Assembly: GCF_004912195.1 (NCBI RefSeq) | Contig: NZ_STGW01000002.1 | Span: 395,250 to 459,249, forward strand | Source: Nocardioides caeni | GTDB taxonomy: Bacteria > Actinomycetota > Actinomycetes > Propionibacteriales > Nocardioidaceae | DNA: 64,000 nt | Direction of reading: 5' to 3' | Shown here: positions 54,223-62,537 of the stretch, one piece after another | Position numbering within the stretch: position 1 is the stretch's first letter | How the letters are laid out: the number at the start of each line of letters is the position of its first letter | The notes under the pieces: model-generated | What the model saw: the letters and a program-made list of their open reading frames with translations, nothing else | Database searches by the model: none | Told to the model about the DNA's origin: nothing | Made by a program: the position numbers and the translations under genes

Positions 54223-56229
54223 TCAGCCGACCCAGAACCCCCGTGAGCCGAAGAAGTCGCCGTAGGAGCCGGGCCGGCCACCCGCCTGCCCGCGGCGGGA
54301 GCCCAGGTAGGACCCGACGACGGCCGCGCCGAGATCCCCCGCCTCGGGGGCGATGACCGATCCGTCGACCCGGCGCGCCATGGACTCGATGAAGCGGGCC
54401 AGGCCCGGGTCCTCGCCGAGGCGGAAGAAGGTCGTCTGCGCGCCGAGACGGCGCGCGTTGTCGAGCTCGCGGACGGCGAGAGCCACCGTCATCGGGTGCG
54501 GCGGGTAGGAGAAGTAGACATCGCCGGACGACTCCAGGTGGGAGGTCGGCTCACCGTCGGTGACGATCAGCAGCACCGGCTGGGCGTTGGGGTGCTTGCG
54601 GAAGTGGCGGTTGGCCAGCAGCAGGGCGTGGTGGAGGTTGGTGCCCTTGGCCCACCGGGCGTCGAGTGCGGTCAGCTCCTCGATCCGCATGGTCTGCGCG
54701 TGCCGGCCGAAGCCGATCAGCTCGAGGTCGTCGCCGCGGAAGCGCGAGCCGATGAGGGTGTGCAGCGCGAGCGCTGTCTGCTTCATCGGCACCCAGCGGC
54801 CGTCCATCGCCATCGAGAACGACGTGTCGACGCACAGGGCGACCGCGGCCTGGGTGCGGGCCTCGGTCTCGGCGACCTCGACGTCGTCGATCGACAGCAG
54901 GGGTCCGTCCGGCGCCCCTGAGCGACGGAGGACGCCGTTGAGCATCGTCCGCGGCAGGTCCCACGGCTCGGTGTCGCCGAACTCCCAGGCCCGGGTGGCT
55001 CCGGAGAGATCTCCTGCGGCGCCCGCCTGGCGGAGGTCACGCTGACCCTGGCGCCCCGACATCTTCTGCGCCACGTCGCGCAGCAGCGCCTTGCCGAGCT
55101 GGCGCATCGCCTTGGGCGTCAACCGCAGCTCGCCGTCGAAGCCGCGCTCCATCGCGCCCGACTCACGCAGCGCCTTCTCCAGCTCCTGCAGCTTGCGGGC
55201 GTCGACCGCGGCTTCGTTGCCGAGCTGGCGGGCGAGCTTGTCGAGGTCCACGTCATCGAGTCGCGCACCGCCGTAGGACTGCGACAGCTGGTCCGCGAGG
55301 GCGTCGAGGTCGGCGAGGTCCTGGAGTACGCCGGTCCCGTCGCCCAGTCCGAGCCCCTGACCACCCTCACCGAATTGCTCCGAGCCGCCCCAGTCCTCGC
55401 CGGGACGCAGCGACTGCAGGTTGGCGTCGAGGCGGTTGAGCTGGTCCATCAGCGCCGGCGAGCCGAACGCCTGCGCGGAGAGCTCCATCAGCTCGCGACG
55501 CTGCTCCTCGGTCATCGAGTTGAGCATCCGCTGCGCGGCCGCGGCGCGCTGGGCCATGGCGTCGATCAGCTCGTCGACGTCCTGGGGGTTCTCCGGGAAG
55601 TGCTGACCGTGCTTGTCCATGAACTCCCGGAAGTCCTCGGGAGTGTCGGTGCCCTCCGCGTGCTTCTCGAGCAGCTGGTTGAGGTCGTTGAGCATCTCGT
55701 TGATCGCCTGCCGGTCGGCGTCGGTGGCGTTCTCGAGCGCCTGCTTCATCCCGGAGAAGCGCTGGTCGAGCAGCTCGCGCCCGAGCAGGTCCTTGATCTG
55801 CTCGAAGGCCTCACGTGCCTCGCTGGACTGCCAGTCGTAGTCGCCGAGCTCGGTCACGGCCGCCGCGGGCGAGTCCGGGAGGTTCTGCATCCGCAGCTCG
55901 CGGAAGGCGCGGTCGCCGTCGTCCATCAGCGCGTCGCGGGCCAGCTGCTTGCGCTCCTCGAGGACCGCCTTCTCCAGCAGCTCGCGCACCTCGGCCAGTG
56001 TGCCGTCCAGGTTGTGCCGCTGCAGCAAGTCGCGGCGCCGCTCGGCCACCCTCCGGGCGAGGTCGTCGAGACCCGCCTGGTCGTCGCCGCCGCGTCGCAG
56101 GAACTCCCGCATCGCGCGCTCGGGACTGTAGCCCGCCATCACGTCCTGACCGATGGCGTCGAGCGCCTCGGCGATGTCGACGGGCGGAGCGAGGGGGTCG
56201 CCGCCGTCGTAGCGGCGGTAGCGGCTCAT
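54223..56229 (-). CDS. VWA domain protein partner of a MoxR ATPase
   Basis: A 668-residue cytoplasmic protein. The N-terminal 430 residues are helical with several acidic coiled-coil-like stretches (LAEVRELLEKAVLEERKQLARDALMDD). The C-terminal part is a von Willebrand A domain with the MIDAS motif DTSFSM (after AAVALCV), a Thr in GTNLHHAL, and VTDGEPTSHL. It ends with a Gly/Arg-rich tail. It overlaps the stop of the MoxR gene (ATGA, 56226-56229), the standard MoxR-VWA pairing for chaperone-like assembly of another complex, whose identity is not evident here. Confidence 0.88.
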   Translation of the reverse strand: MSRYRRYDGGDPLAPPVDIAEALDAIGQDVMAGYSPERAMREFLRRGGDDQAGLDDLARRVAERRRDLLQRHNLDGTLAEVRELLEKAVLEERKQLARDALMDDGDRAFRELRMQNLPDSPAAAVTELGDYDWQSSEAREAFEQIKDLLGRELLDQRFSGMKQALENATDADRQAINEMLNDLNQLLEKHAEGTDTPEDFREFMDKHGQHFPENPQDVDELIDAMAQRAAAAQRMLNSMTEEQRRELMELSAQAFGSPALMDQLNRLDANLQSLRPGEDWGGSEQFGEGGQGLGLGDGTGVLQDLADLDALADQLSQSYGGARLDDVDLDKLARQLGNEAAVDARKLQELEKALRESGAMERGFDGELRLTPKAMRQLGKALLRDVAQKMSGRQGQRDLRQAGAAGDLSGATRAWEFGDTEPWDLPRTMLNGVLRRSGAPDGPLLSIDDVEVAETEARTQAAVALCVDTSFSMAMDGRWVPMKQTALALHTLIGSRFRGDDLELIGFGRHAQTMRIEELTALDARWAKGTNLHHALLLANRHFRKHPNAQPVLLIVTDGEPTSHLESSGDVYFSYPPHPMTVALAVRELDNARRLGAQTTFFRLGEDPGLARFIESMARRVDGSVIAPEAGDLGAAVVGSYLGSRRGQAGGRPGSYGDFFGSRGFWVG

Positions 56230-57650
56230 CCGTAGATCGTCTCTGCTCCGTCTGCGCCCATCTGCTGGTCCTTGCCGATCTTGCGGGCGAGGAAGAGGCC
56301 CTCCAGGGCGAGCTCGATCGCGGCGGCGCGCTCGCCGTCGGTGCGGCCGCCACCGTCGCCGAGCACCCGCTCGCAGACCTGGTCGTAGAGATCCGACTCC
56401 CCCAGCACCGGCAGTCCGGCGAGCACGTCGCGGCCGGTGACCGAGCCGCCGGTGGTGATGGTGGCGCCGTCCTCGACCGTGTCGACGAGCAGCGCGAAGT
56501 CGAGGCCGCGGAACTTCTCCCGGACGGTCTCGGCGGTGGCTGTCCGCAGCAGGTGGGTGAGGATCTCCGCCTCGCGTCCCTCCTCGCCGGACTCGAACTC
56601 GATCTTCCCGCCGAGTACGTCGACCGCGGTCTCGAGGTCGACGACGCGAGCGACCGCGCGGTCCTCGCCGTGGATCGTCGCGCAGCGCAGGGCAGCGGCC
56701 GCGATCGTCTCGGCACCGGCGATGGCGAAGCGGGCGGAGACGCCGGAGCGCTGGTCGACCGCGCTGGACTCGCGCAGGTTGCGGGTGAAGCGGGCGAGGA
56801 TCTCGACGAGGAAGTCGGGGACGTCGACCTGCTCGGGCAGCAGGTCGGCCTCCTGCCGGATGACGGCGATCTCGGCGTCCAGCGCCTTCGGGTAGTGGGT
56901 GCGGATCTCCGCACCGAAGCGGTCCTTGAGCGGGGTGATGATGCGACCGCGGTTGGTGTAGTCCTCCGGGTTGGCGGACGCGACGACGAGCACGTCGAGC
57001 GGCAGCCGCAGCACGTAGCCGCGGATCTGGATGTCGCGCTCCTCCATCACGTTGAGCATCGCGACCTGGATCCGCTCGGCGAGGTCGGGGAGCTCATTGA
57101 TGGCGACGATCCCCCGGTGGGAGCGAGGGATCAGGCCGAAGTGGATGGTCTCGGGGTCGCCCAGCGAGCGACCCTCGGCGACCTTCATCGGGTCGACGTC
57201 GCCGATCAGGTCGGCGACCGACGTGTCGGGGGTGGCCAGCTTCTCGGCGTACCGCTCCTCGCGGTGACGCCAGGCGACCGGGAGCGCGTCGCCGAGCTCC
57301 GCGGCACGCCGCCGCGACCCAACCGTGATCGGCTCGAAGGGGTGCTCGCCGAGCTCGGAGCCGTCGATGACGGGGGTCCACTCGTCGAGCAAACCGATCA
57401 GGGTCCGGAGCAGGCGGGTCTTGCCCTGGCCGCGCTCGCCGAGCAGCACGACGTCGTGGCCGGCGATGATCGCCCGCTCGAGCTGCGGGATCACCGTGTC
57501 CTCGAGGCCGTGCAGGCCGGGCCAGGGGTCCTCACCGCGGGCGAGCCGGTCGAGGAGGTTGTCACGGAGCTCGGCGCGCAGCGTCTTCTGCTGGTGGCCG
57601 GAGGCGCGCAGGGCGCCGAGGGTGCCAAGAGTGGGGGCCGAAGTGGTCAC
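56226..57650 (-). CDS. MoxR/magnesium chelatase-type AAA+ ATPase
   Basis: A 474-residue AAA+ ATPase: Walker A GERGQGKT (71-78), a Walker B-like IVAINELPDL, and sensor 1 VVASANPEDYTNRGRIITPLKDRFGAEI. The Asp of Walker B reads INEL rather than DE, as in the Mg-chelatase-related group, whose glutamate is kept. It should act with the VWA protein encoded by the next gene. GTG 57650 has TAGCGT 6 bases upstream. Confidence 0.88.
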   Translation of the reverse strand: MTTSAPTLGTLGALRASGHQQKTLRAELRDNLLDRLARGEDPWPGLHGLEDTVIPQLERAIIAGHDVVLLGERGQGKTRLLRTLIGLLDEWTPVIDGSELGEHPFEPITVGSRRRAAELGDALPVAWRHREERYAEKLATPDTSVADLIGDVDPMKVAEGRSLGDPETIHFGLIPRSHRGIVAINELPDLAERIQVAMLNVMEERDIQIRGYVLRLPLDVLVVASANPEDYTNRGRIITPLKDRFGAEIRTHYPKALDAEIAVIRQEADLLPEQVDVPDFLVEILARFTRNLRESSAVDQRSGVSARFAIAGAETIAAAALRCATIHGEDRAVARVVDLETAVDVLGGKIEFESGEEGREAEILTHLLRTATAETVREKFRGLDFALLVDTVEDGATITTGGSVTGRDVLAGLPVLGESDLYDQVCERVLGDGGGRTDGERAAAIELALEGLFLARKIGKDQQMGADGAETIYG

Positions 57651-57656
57651 CGTCTC

Positions 57657-57662
57657 ACGCTA
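57657..57662 (-). promoter_or_regulatory. -10 element (TAGCGT) of the MoxR-VWA operon
   Basis: TAGCGT on the minus strand, 6 bases before the GTG at 57650; the divergent cyclase -10 lies 39 bases away. Confidence 0.55.
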
Positions 57663-57701
57663 CTGCGGACGCACAACGCCACACAGGGGCTTTCGTCGCT
57701 C

Positions 57702-57707
57702 TACGCT
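57702..57707 (+). promoter_or_regulatory. -10 element (TACGCT) of the cyclase gene
   Basis: TACGCT lies 6 bases before GTG 57714. Confidence 0.55.
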
Positions 57708-57713
57708 CAGGTC

Positions 57714-58538
57714 GTGGCCATTGTCCTGGGCGTCGTGTGCGTGGTGCTGGTCGTCGTGATCGTCGGGTTCGCCCGCGACCGCGGCCGCCTCCAGCGCCAG
57801 CTGGGCGACGCGCAGCTCCGCGTCGCCCAGCTCGAGTCCGACCTCGACGCCGCGCTGCGCCCGCTGCCGCCGACGAACTCGGCCGATCGCGCGGTCCGCC
57901 GCGTGATCCGCGCCGCCACCCGCGTGCGGGAGCACGGCATCACCGGGCTCATCCAGAGCACCGTCGAGGACCTCCAGAGCTGGGCCAGTGACGCGGAGCG
58001 TGCCGACATCCTCAACATGGCGGCCTCCGACGGCACCGTGACCCTCTTCTTCTCCGACATCGAGAACTCCACCCCGCTCAACGACCGTCTCGGCGACACC
58101 ACCTGGGTCAAGGTGCTCGCCGCCCACGACCGGGTGCTGCGGGTGCAGATCGAGAAATACCGCGGGCAGGTCGTGAAGACCGCCGGGGACGGCTTCATGG
58201 TCGCCTTCCGCGACGCCGAGGCCGCCTGCCGCGCCGCACTGGGCATCCAGCGCGACCTCGTCCGCGACGTCACGCTGCGCCGCCACGGTCCCATCCGGGT
58301 GCGGATCGGCGTGCACACCGGCCAGGTCGTGGCCCGCGACGGCGACTACTTCGGCCGCAACGTCGCCATGGCCGCCCGGGTCGCCGACCTCGCCGAGGGC
58401 GGGGAGATCCTCGCCAGCAACGCGGTCGTCGACGCACTCGACGACGACGCCGCCGTCGTACTCGAGGAGCTCGAGCCTGTCGAGCTCAAGGGCCTGGCCG
58501 GCGAGCACACCATCTGGCGCGTCCTCCCGCCCGAGTAG
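57714..58538 (+). CDS. Class III adenylate/guanylate cyclase, membrane-anchored
   Basis: A 274-residue nucleotide cyclase. An N-terminal transmembrane helix (VAIVLGVVCVVLVVVIVGFA) and a short coiled coil (LQRQLGDAQLRVAQLESDL) precede the catalytic domain from about residue 105. The metal aspartates are Asp115 in FFSDIENST and Asp159 in VVKTAGDGFMV, and Lys155 is the purine-selecting lysine. At the transition-state position the sequence reads NVAMAARV: the Arg (221) is kept but the usual Asn seems replaced by Ala217, as in some actinobacterial members. GTG 57714 is set by TACGCT 6 bases upstream. It is divergent from the MoxR operon. Confidence 0.88.
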   Translation: MAIVLGVVCVVLVVVIVGFARDRGRLQRQLGDAQLRVAQLESDLDAALRPLPPTNSADRAVRRVIRAATRVREHGITGLIQSTVEDLQSWASDAERADILNMAASDGTVTLFFSDIENSTPLNDRLGDTTWVKVLAAHDRVLRVQIEKYRGQVVKTAGDGFMVAFRDAEAACRAALGIQRDLVRDVTLRRHGPIRVRIGVHTGQVVARDGDYFGRNVAMAARVADLAEGGEILASNAVVDALDDDAAVVLEELEPVELKGLAGEHTIWRVLPPE

Positions 58539-58557
58539 GTCATCGAGGGCACGTTCG

Positions 58558-59781
58558 TCAGCGGGCGAGGATCACCGAGGATCCGTGGCCGAAGAGCCCC
58601 TGGTTGGCGGTGATGCCGACGCGGGCGCCCTCGACCTGTCGGCCCTCGGCCTGGCCGCGCAGCTGCCAGGTGAGCTCGCAGACCTGGGCGATCGCCTGGG
58701 CGGGCACGGCCTCGCCGAAGCAGGCCAGGCCGCCGGAGGGGTTGACCGGGATCCGCCCGCCGATGGTGGTGTCGCCGGCACGCAGCAGGGCCTCGGCCTC
58801 GCCGCGGCCGCACAGCTGCAGGTCCTCGATCCAGTCGAGCTCGAGGGCGGTCGAGAGGTCATAGACCTCGGCCACGTCGACGTCCTCGGGGCCGATGCCT
58901 GCCTCCTCGTAGGCCGCTTGGCCGATGGCCTCCTTGAAGGTGCGCTCCGGCAGGCCGGTCACGGCCGAGGAGTCCGTCGACAGCAGCGGCATGTCGATCA
59001 CCGTGTTGGGGAAGGTCGGCGTGACGGTCGAGACCGCGGCGACCCGGACCGGGTCGGTGAGTCCGTGCTTGCGTGCGTACTCCGCGCTCACGAGTACGAC
59101 GGCAGCCGCTCCGTCCGAGGTGGCGCAGATGTCGAGCAGGTGCAGCGGGTCGGAGACCACCGGCGAGGCGAGCACGTCCTCCACGCTGGACTCCTTGCGG
59201 AAGCGGGCGTAGGGGTTGTTGAGCCCGTGGCGGGCGTTCTTGACCTTGACCTGCGCGAAGTCCTCCGAGGTCGCGCCGTAGAGGTCCATGCGGCGGCGGG
59301 CGTAGAGGGCGAAGTAGGCCGGGTTCGTCATGCCGAGCAGGCGGAAGCGCAGCCAGTCGGGGTCGTCCCAGCGCTCGCCGGCATTGGGGGCGAGGAATCC
59401 CTTCGGCGTGGTGTCGGCACCGACCACGAGCGCGACCTCGGACAGCCCGGCCAGGATCCGCATCCGGGCGGCGTCGATGGCCTGGGCGCCGGTGGCGCAG
59501 GCGGCGTAGGAGGTGGCGATCCGGGCGCCGTTCCACCCCAGTGCGGAGGCGAAGGTGGAGCCGGCGACATAGCCGGCGTAGCCGTTGCGGACGGTCTCGC
59601 CGCCGACGACGAAGTCCACGTCGGACCAGGCGATGCCGGAGTCCTTGAGGGCGGCGCGGGCCGCGTGCACGCCGTACTCGACGAAGTTGCGGCCCCACTT
59701 GCCCCAGGGGTGCATGCCGGCACCGGCGATGACGACCTGCTTGCCGACCTGCTTGCCGACCTGCTTGCTGACGTCGCTCAT
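58558..59781 (-). CDS. Thiolase-like lipid-transfer protein (SCP2/Ltp type)
   Basis: A 407-residue thiolase-fold protein of the SCPx/lipid-transfer group. It has VIAGAGMHPWGKWGRNFVEYG, ATSYAACATGAQAIDAARM (the thiolase nucleophile region, with a Cys), DICATSDGAAAVVLVS, the VAEVYDLSTALELDWIEDLQLCGRGEA stretch and NPSGGLACFGEAVPAQAIAQ. Together with a DUF35 protein it resembles the Ltp2/ChsH2-type retro-aldolases of steroid side-chain breakdown. Its ATG overlaps the DUF35 stop. A triple GKQV repeat lies at residues 5-16 of the N-terminus. Confidence 0.87.
   Translation of the reverse strand: MSDVSKQVGKQVGKQVVIAGAGMHPWGKWGRNFVEYGVHAARAALKDSGIAWSDVDFVVGGETVRNGYAGYVAGSTFASALGWNGARIATSYAACATGAQAIDAARMRILAGLSEVALVVGADTTPKGFLAPNAGERWDDPDWLRFRLLGMTNPAYFALYARRRMDLYGATSEDFAQVKVKNARHGLNNPYARFRKESSVEDVLASPVVSDPLHLLDICATSDGAAAVVLVSAEYARKHGLTDPVRVAAVSTVTPTFPNTVIDMPLLSTDSSAVTGLPERTFKEAIGQAAYEEAGIGPEDVDVAEVYDLSTALELDWIEDLQLCGRGEAEALLRAGDTTIGGRIPVNPSGGLACFGEAVPAQAIAQVCELTWQLRGQAEGRQVEGARVGITANQGLFGHGSSVILAR
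59734..59769. repeat. Three 12-bp direct repeats in the thiolase-like gene
   Basis: GACCTGCTTGCC occurs at 59734-59745 and 59746-59757, and GACCTGCTTGCT at 59758-59769. The repeat encodes GKQV three times just before the first beta strand (VVIAGAG), a recent-looking in-frame expansion. Confidence 0.85.
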
Positions 59782-60224
59782 GCGGTCACCGGCTTCCAGC
59801 GATAGATGGTGCGCTCACCGGTCTCGTCGACGTTGAGCGTCTCGACGACCAGCTCGACCTCGGCGCCCACCCGCAGGTCGTCGACGCCGTGGCCGGCGGC
59901 GACCTGGCCGAGAACGACCAGGCCCTCGGGGAGCTCGACCGCGGCGAGCGCGAACGGCTCGTAGGGGTCGGTGGGGGCGATGTAGGGCGCGGGCGGCTGG
60001 TACTGCGCGTCGGTGTAGGACCAGACGGTGCCGCGGCGCGAGAGCTCGACGGCGTCGTACTCGTCACCGTCGCAGGCGGGGTTGCGGCAGAAGAAGGCGG
60101 CAGCGCCGGCGGCCGTGGAGACCGGCGGGAAGACGACGTTGCTGCAGGTGGCGCACCGGGAGGCGAGGAGGTGGGGCTCCGCTTCCGTGGTGAACCAGCC
60201 CTCGATGACAGGGGTGGCGGTCAT
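59778..60224 (-). CDS. DUF35 / Zn-ribbon OB-fold protein
   Basis: A 148-residue protein with a zinc ribbon (SRCATCSNVVFPP and FFCRNPACDG, four Cys) followed by an OB-fold (RRGTVWSYTDAQYQPPAPYIAPTDPYEPFALAAVELPEG, VGAEVELVVETL). DUF35 proteins bind acyl-CoA and activate thiolase-like partners. ATG 60224 has GAGAGG 5 bases upstream; ATG 60239 is an alternative. It heads a two-gene operon with the lipid-transfer protein, under a KstR-like operator. Confidence 0.9.
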   Translation of the reverse strand: MTATPVIEGWFTTEAEPHLLASRCATCSNVVFPPVSTAAGAAAFFCRNPACDGDEYDAVELSRRGTVWSYTDAQYQPPAPYIAPTDPYEPFALAAVELPEGLVVLGQVAAGHGVDDLRVGAEVELVVETLNVDETGERTIYRWKPVTA

Positions 60225-60245
60225 GACTGCCTCTCGCATGCGAAC

Positions 60246-60265
60246 TAGAACGTGTTCTCATTCTA
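60246..60265 (-). promoter_or_regulatory. KstR-like operator overlapping the DUF35-thiolase promoter
   Basis: On the minus strand a -10 TAGAAT (60260-60265) is directly followed by GAGAACACGTTCTA (60246-60259). That matches the published KstR consensus TnnAACnnGTTnnA at every fixed base except the first. The site covers the expected transcription start, as for a repressor. Confidence 0.6.
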
Positions 60266-60294
60266 GCGCGATCGGCGGAAACGCGTCAGCCGAC

Positions 60295-60340
60295 GGTGGT
60301 TGAGGTGCGAGGCCGCCCGCGGCCGAGCCTCGAAACCACC
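60295..60340. repeat. REP-like palindrome between the VanW and DUF35 genes
   Basis: GGTGGTT...GCGAGGC (60295-60313 region) pairs with GCCTCGAAACCACC (60327-60340) around a GC-rich centre. It lies 11 bases after the VanW stop on the minus strand, so it can also act as that gene's terminator. Palindromes with GGTTGAGG...CCTCGAAACC arms are, from memory, dispersed in Nocardioides-type genomes. Confidence 0.55.
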
Positions 60341-60350
60341 CGGGTCGACC

Positions 60351-62159
60351 TCAGTCGTCGTCGCCCGACGGCCCCGGCGCCTTGCAGACCACGTGGTCCG
60401 AGGCGGTGTAGGCCGTGTGGAACTTCTCGGTGTGGTCGACGGCCGACTCCCCGTGCTTGCGGAAGATCCGGGTGACGTCGATGTCGAAGCCGGAGTAGCC
60501 GGTGTGCGGCTCGCAGTCGGGCGTCGTCAGGGTGCGCGTGGCGGGGCCGCGGTAGTTGTAGCGCTCCGAGGTCTTCGACTCGATGTCCCAGACCTTGGTG
60601 GAATACATCTCCACCTTCACCACACCCTGGCTGGAGAACGTGCTGGGCGTGACGCTGGCGTGGATCAGCACGCCGTGGTCGGTGTCGTTGCGGAAGTGCA
60701 GGTCGACCGTCGGCCAGGCGACGGTGGCCTCACGCCCGACGGGATAGCGGTCGATGTAGAACGAGTGCGGCTTGTGCTCGATGTCCTCGAGGCCGGCGAA
60801 GAACATCGCGTTGAAGACCGTGGTGGCCATCTGCGACACCCCGCCGCCGAGGTCGAGCTTGAGGATGCCGTTGCTGATGATGTAGCCCTCGGTGAACCCG
60901 TTCTCGCGGGTCCGCTCCCCCACGATCCCGTTGAGGGAGAACTCCTCGCCCGGCTTCAACAGGGTGCCGTCGACCAGTTCCGCGGCGCGGCCGATGTTGA
61001 CGTTGCGGTAGTCGGCGTGGGGGTAGTAGGTCGTGAACTCGCTGACCTTCTCGACGACGTTGAGCGCGCGTGCGTCCTCGGTGGTGAACTCGGCCTCGGT
61101 GACCTGCGCCTCGACCTCGCCGATGCGCTCGTCGAGCGGCTTGGTGAGCAGTCCCTCGAACACCTCCGCGACGTCCTCGGGCTCGAAGGACACCCCCGGC
61201 TTGGCGGGTACGACGCGGGGCTTGCCCTTGACGAGGCGCACCGTGGCGTCGACCGGCGCACCGTTGCTGGTCGCCTTGTCGACCAGCCGGGCCAGCACGT
61301 CCGCGTCGACGGCCGGGACGAGCTCGCCGTCCTCCGGCGTCATCGAGAGCGCGCGGTGGAAGGAGCGCGGCTGCAGGCGGATCCTGTTGTCGCCGAACTC
61401 CAAGGTGACGGCATTGGCCATCGCCGGGTTGGCGAAGGCTTCCACGGCCTCGGCGACGTCCTCGGCGTCGATGTCGGGCTCGGCGGCGCCGACCTCGAGG
61501 GCGACGGAGTCCTCGCCGCCGAGGAACGCGTCGGTCAGTGCCTCGCGGGCGAAATCGGTGTCGACGGCCTTGCCCGGCACCGGATCGGTGGTGCGGACGC
61601 CGTCGGCGGTGAAGAGCACCTCGCCGTCCTCGGGCGGCGTGCCGAGGCCCTCGGACAGCTCGAGGAGCTTGGCGTCGAGGAGCTCCTCGTCGACGGTCAC
61701 GACGGCGTCGCTGTCGCCACCACCGGCGAAGTAGTCCCACTGGCGCCCCGGGCTCCAGCTGTCGCCGGCGCCGGCCTCGTCGACAGAGGCGGCGTAGTCG
61801 ACCTCGAGGCCGAGCTCGGCGGGCGTGACGGACTGGCCGTTGCCGGTCTCGCCGGAGGTGCTGGCGACGCTCAGGGCGATGGCCTCGGACTCGCGGGGAG
61901 CGAAGGTCTCCTCGAGCTCGGCGATCGCGTCGTCGCGGGTCATCCCGCCGACATCGACGCCGGAGATCGTGGTGCCCCGCGGGACCTTGTCGCCCGCCAC
62001 GGCGTGCGCGGCGACGTAGCCGCCGGCCGCGAGGAGCACCAGGGCCACGACGACCACGGCCACGATCCGGCCGCCGGGCCGCTCACGCTTGTCGTCGACA
62101 CCCGCGGTCGCACCGGCGCCCGTCGAGTCGTCGCCGTCGTCCGATCCCCAGATGCTCAC
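60351..62159 (-). CDS. VanW family protein with peptidoglycan-binding-like repeats
   Basis: A 602-residue protein with a cytoplasmic acidic lead, a transmembrane segment (RIVAVVVVALVLLAAGGYVAA, about 31-51), two PG-binding-4-type modules (RGTTISGVDVGGMTRDDAIAEL... and VDATVRLVKGKPRVVPAKPGVSF) and a C-terminal VanW domain (LVDGTLLKPGEEFSLNGIVGERT, GGGVSQMATTVFNAMFFAGLED, YPVGREATVAWPTVDLHFRND). VanW proteins are common in Gram-positive cell envelopes; vancomycin resistance is not implied. GTG 62159 has TAGACT 7 bases upstream. Confidence 0.9.
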   Translation of the reverse strand: MSIWGSDDGDDSTGAGATAGVDDKRERPGGRIVAVVVVALVLLAAGGYVAAHAVAGDKVPRGTTISGVDVGGMTRDDAIAELEETFAPRESEAIALSVASTSGETGNGQSVTPAELGLEVDYAASVDEAGAGDSWSPGRQWDYFAGGGDSDAVVTVDEELLDAKLLELSEGLGTPPEDGEVLFTADGVRTTDPVPGKAVDTDFAREALTDAFLGGEDSVALEVGAAEPDIDAEDVAEAVEAFANPAMANAVTLEFGDNRIRLQPRSFHRALSMTPEDGELVPAVDADVLARLVDKATSNGAPVDATVRLVKGKPRVVPAKPGVSFEPEDVAEVFEGLLTKPLDERIGEVEAQVTEAEFTTEDARALNVVEKVSEFTTYYPHADYRNVNIGRAAELVDGTLLKPGEEFSLNGIVGERTRENGFTEGYIISNGILKLDLGGGVSQMATTVFNAMFFAGLEDIEHKPHSFYIDRYPVGREATVAWPTVDLHFRNDTDHGVLIHASVTPSTFSSQGVVKVEMYSTKVWDIESKTSERYNYRGPATRTLTTPDCEPHTGYSGFDIDVTRIFRKHGESAVDHTEKFHTAYTASDHVVCKAPGPSGDDD

Positions 62160-62166
62160 GTGCGGC

Positions 62167-62172
62167 AGTCTA
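62167..62172 (-). promoter_or_regulatory. -10 element (TAGACT) of the VanW gene
   Basis: TAGACT on the minus strand, 7 bases before the GTG at 62159; it overlaps the end of the upstream membrane protein gene (stop at 62170). Confidence 0.5.
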
Positions 62173-62532
62173 AGGAGACGTCTCCGAGTCCCCGGAATCG
62201 CCAGTCAGGGGCGGACGCCTGACCAGCCCGGCGAATCCGGCCGCGAAGACGACGATTCCCGACACCAACAGGGCATAGCCGGGCACGTCGCCGGCCACGA
62301 GGTAGTCACCCTCCGCCCGGGCGGGAGCGGCCACGGCGAGCACGAGGGCCCAGCCCGCCGCGAAGCCCAGGCGCAGCGGTCCGCCCGGCAGCGCGACCAG
62401 CATGGCGGCGGTCGCGGCGAGTCCGAGGAGCAGCCCCCAGACGTAGCCGTGCAGCGCCACCACGCACACCGACACGGCCGCGCCGAGCACGGCGCAGCCC
62501 AGTGCGAGCAGCACCCCCCTGACCCGACGCAT
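62170..62532 (-). CDS. Small integral membrane protein beside mshB (DUF6113-like)
   Basis: A 120-residue membrane protein with four hydrophobic segments (VLLALGCAVLGAAVSVCVVAL, VWGLLLGLAATAAMLVAL, GFAAGWALVLAVAAPA, GYALLVSGIVVFAAGFAGLV). Such proteins follow mshB in actinobacteria (DUF6113-like); the function is unknown. ATG 62532 lies 5 bases after the mshB stop. Confidence 0.78.
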   Translation of the reverse strand: MRRVRGVLLALGCAVLGAAVSVCVVALHGYVWGLLLGLAATAAMLVALPGGPLRLGFAAGWALVLAVAAPARAEGDYLVAGDVPGYALLVSGIVVFAAGFAGLVRRPPLTGDSGDSETSP

Positions 62533-62537
62533 CGTGG

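Noticed and set aside
60351..62159. Vancomycin resistance role for the VanW protein
   Set aside because: No vanHAX-type genes are present, and VanW domains are widespread in cell-envelope proteins without resistance.
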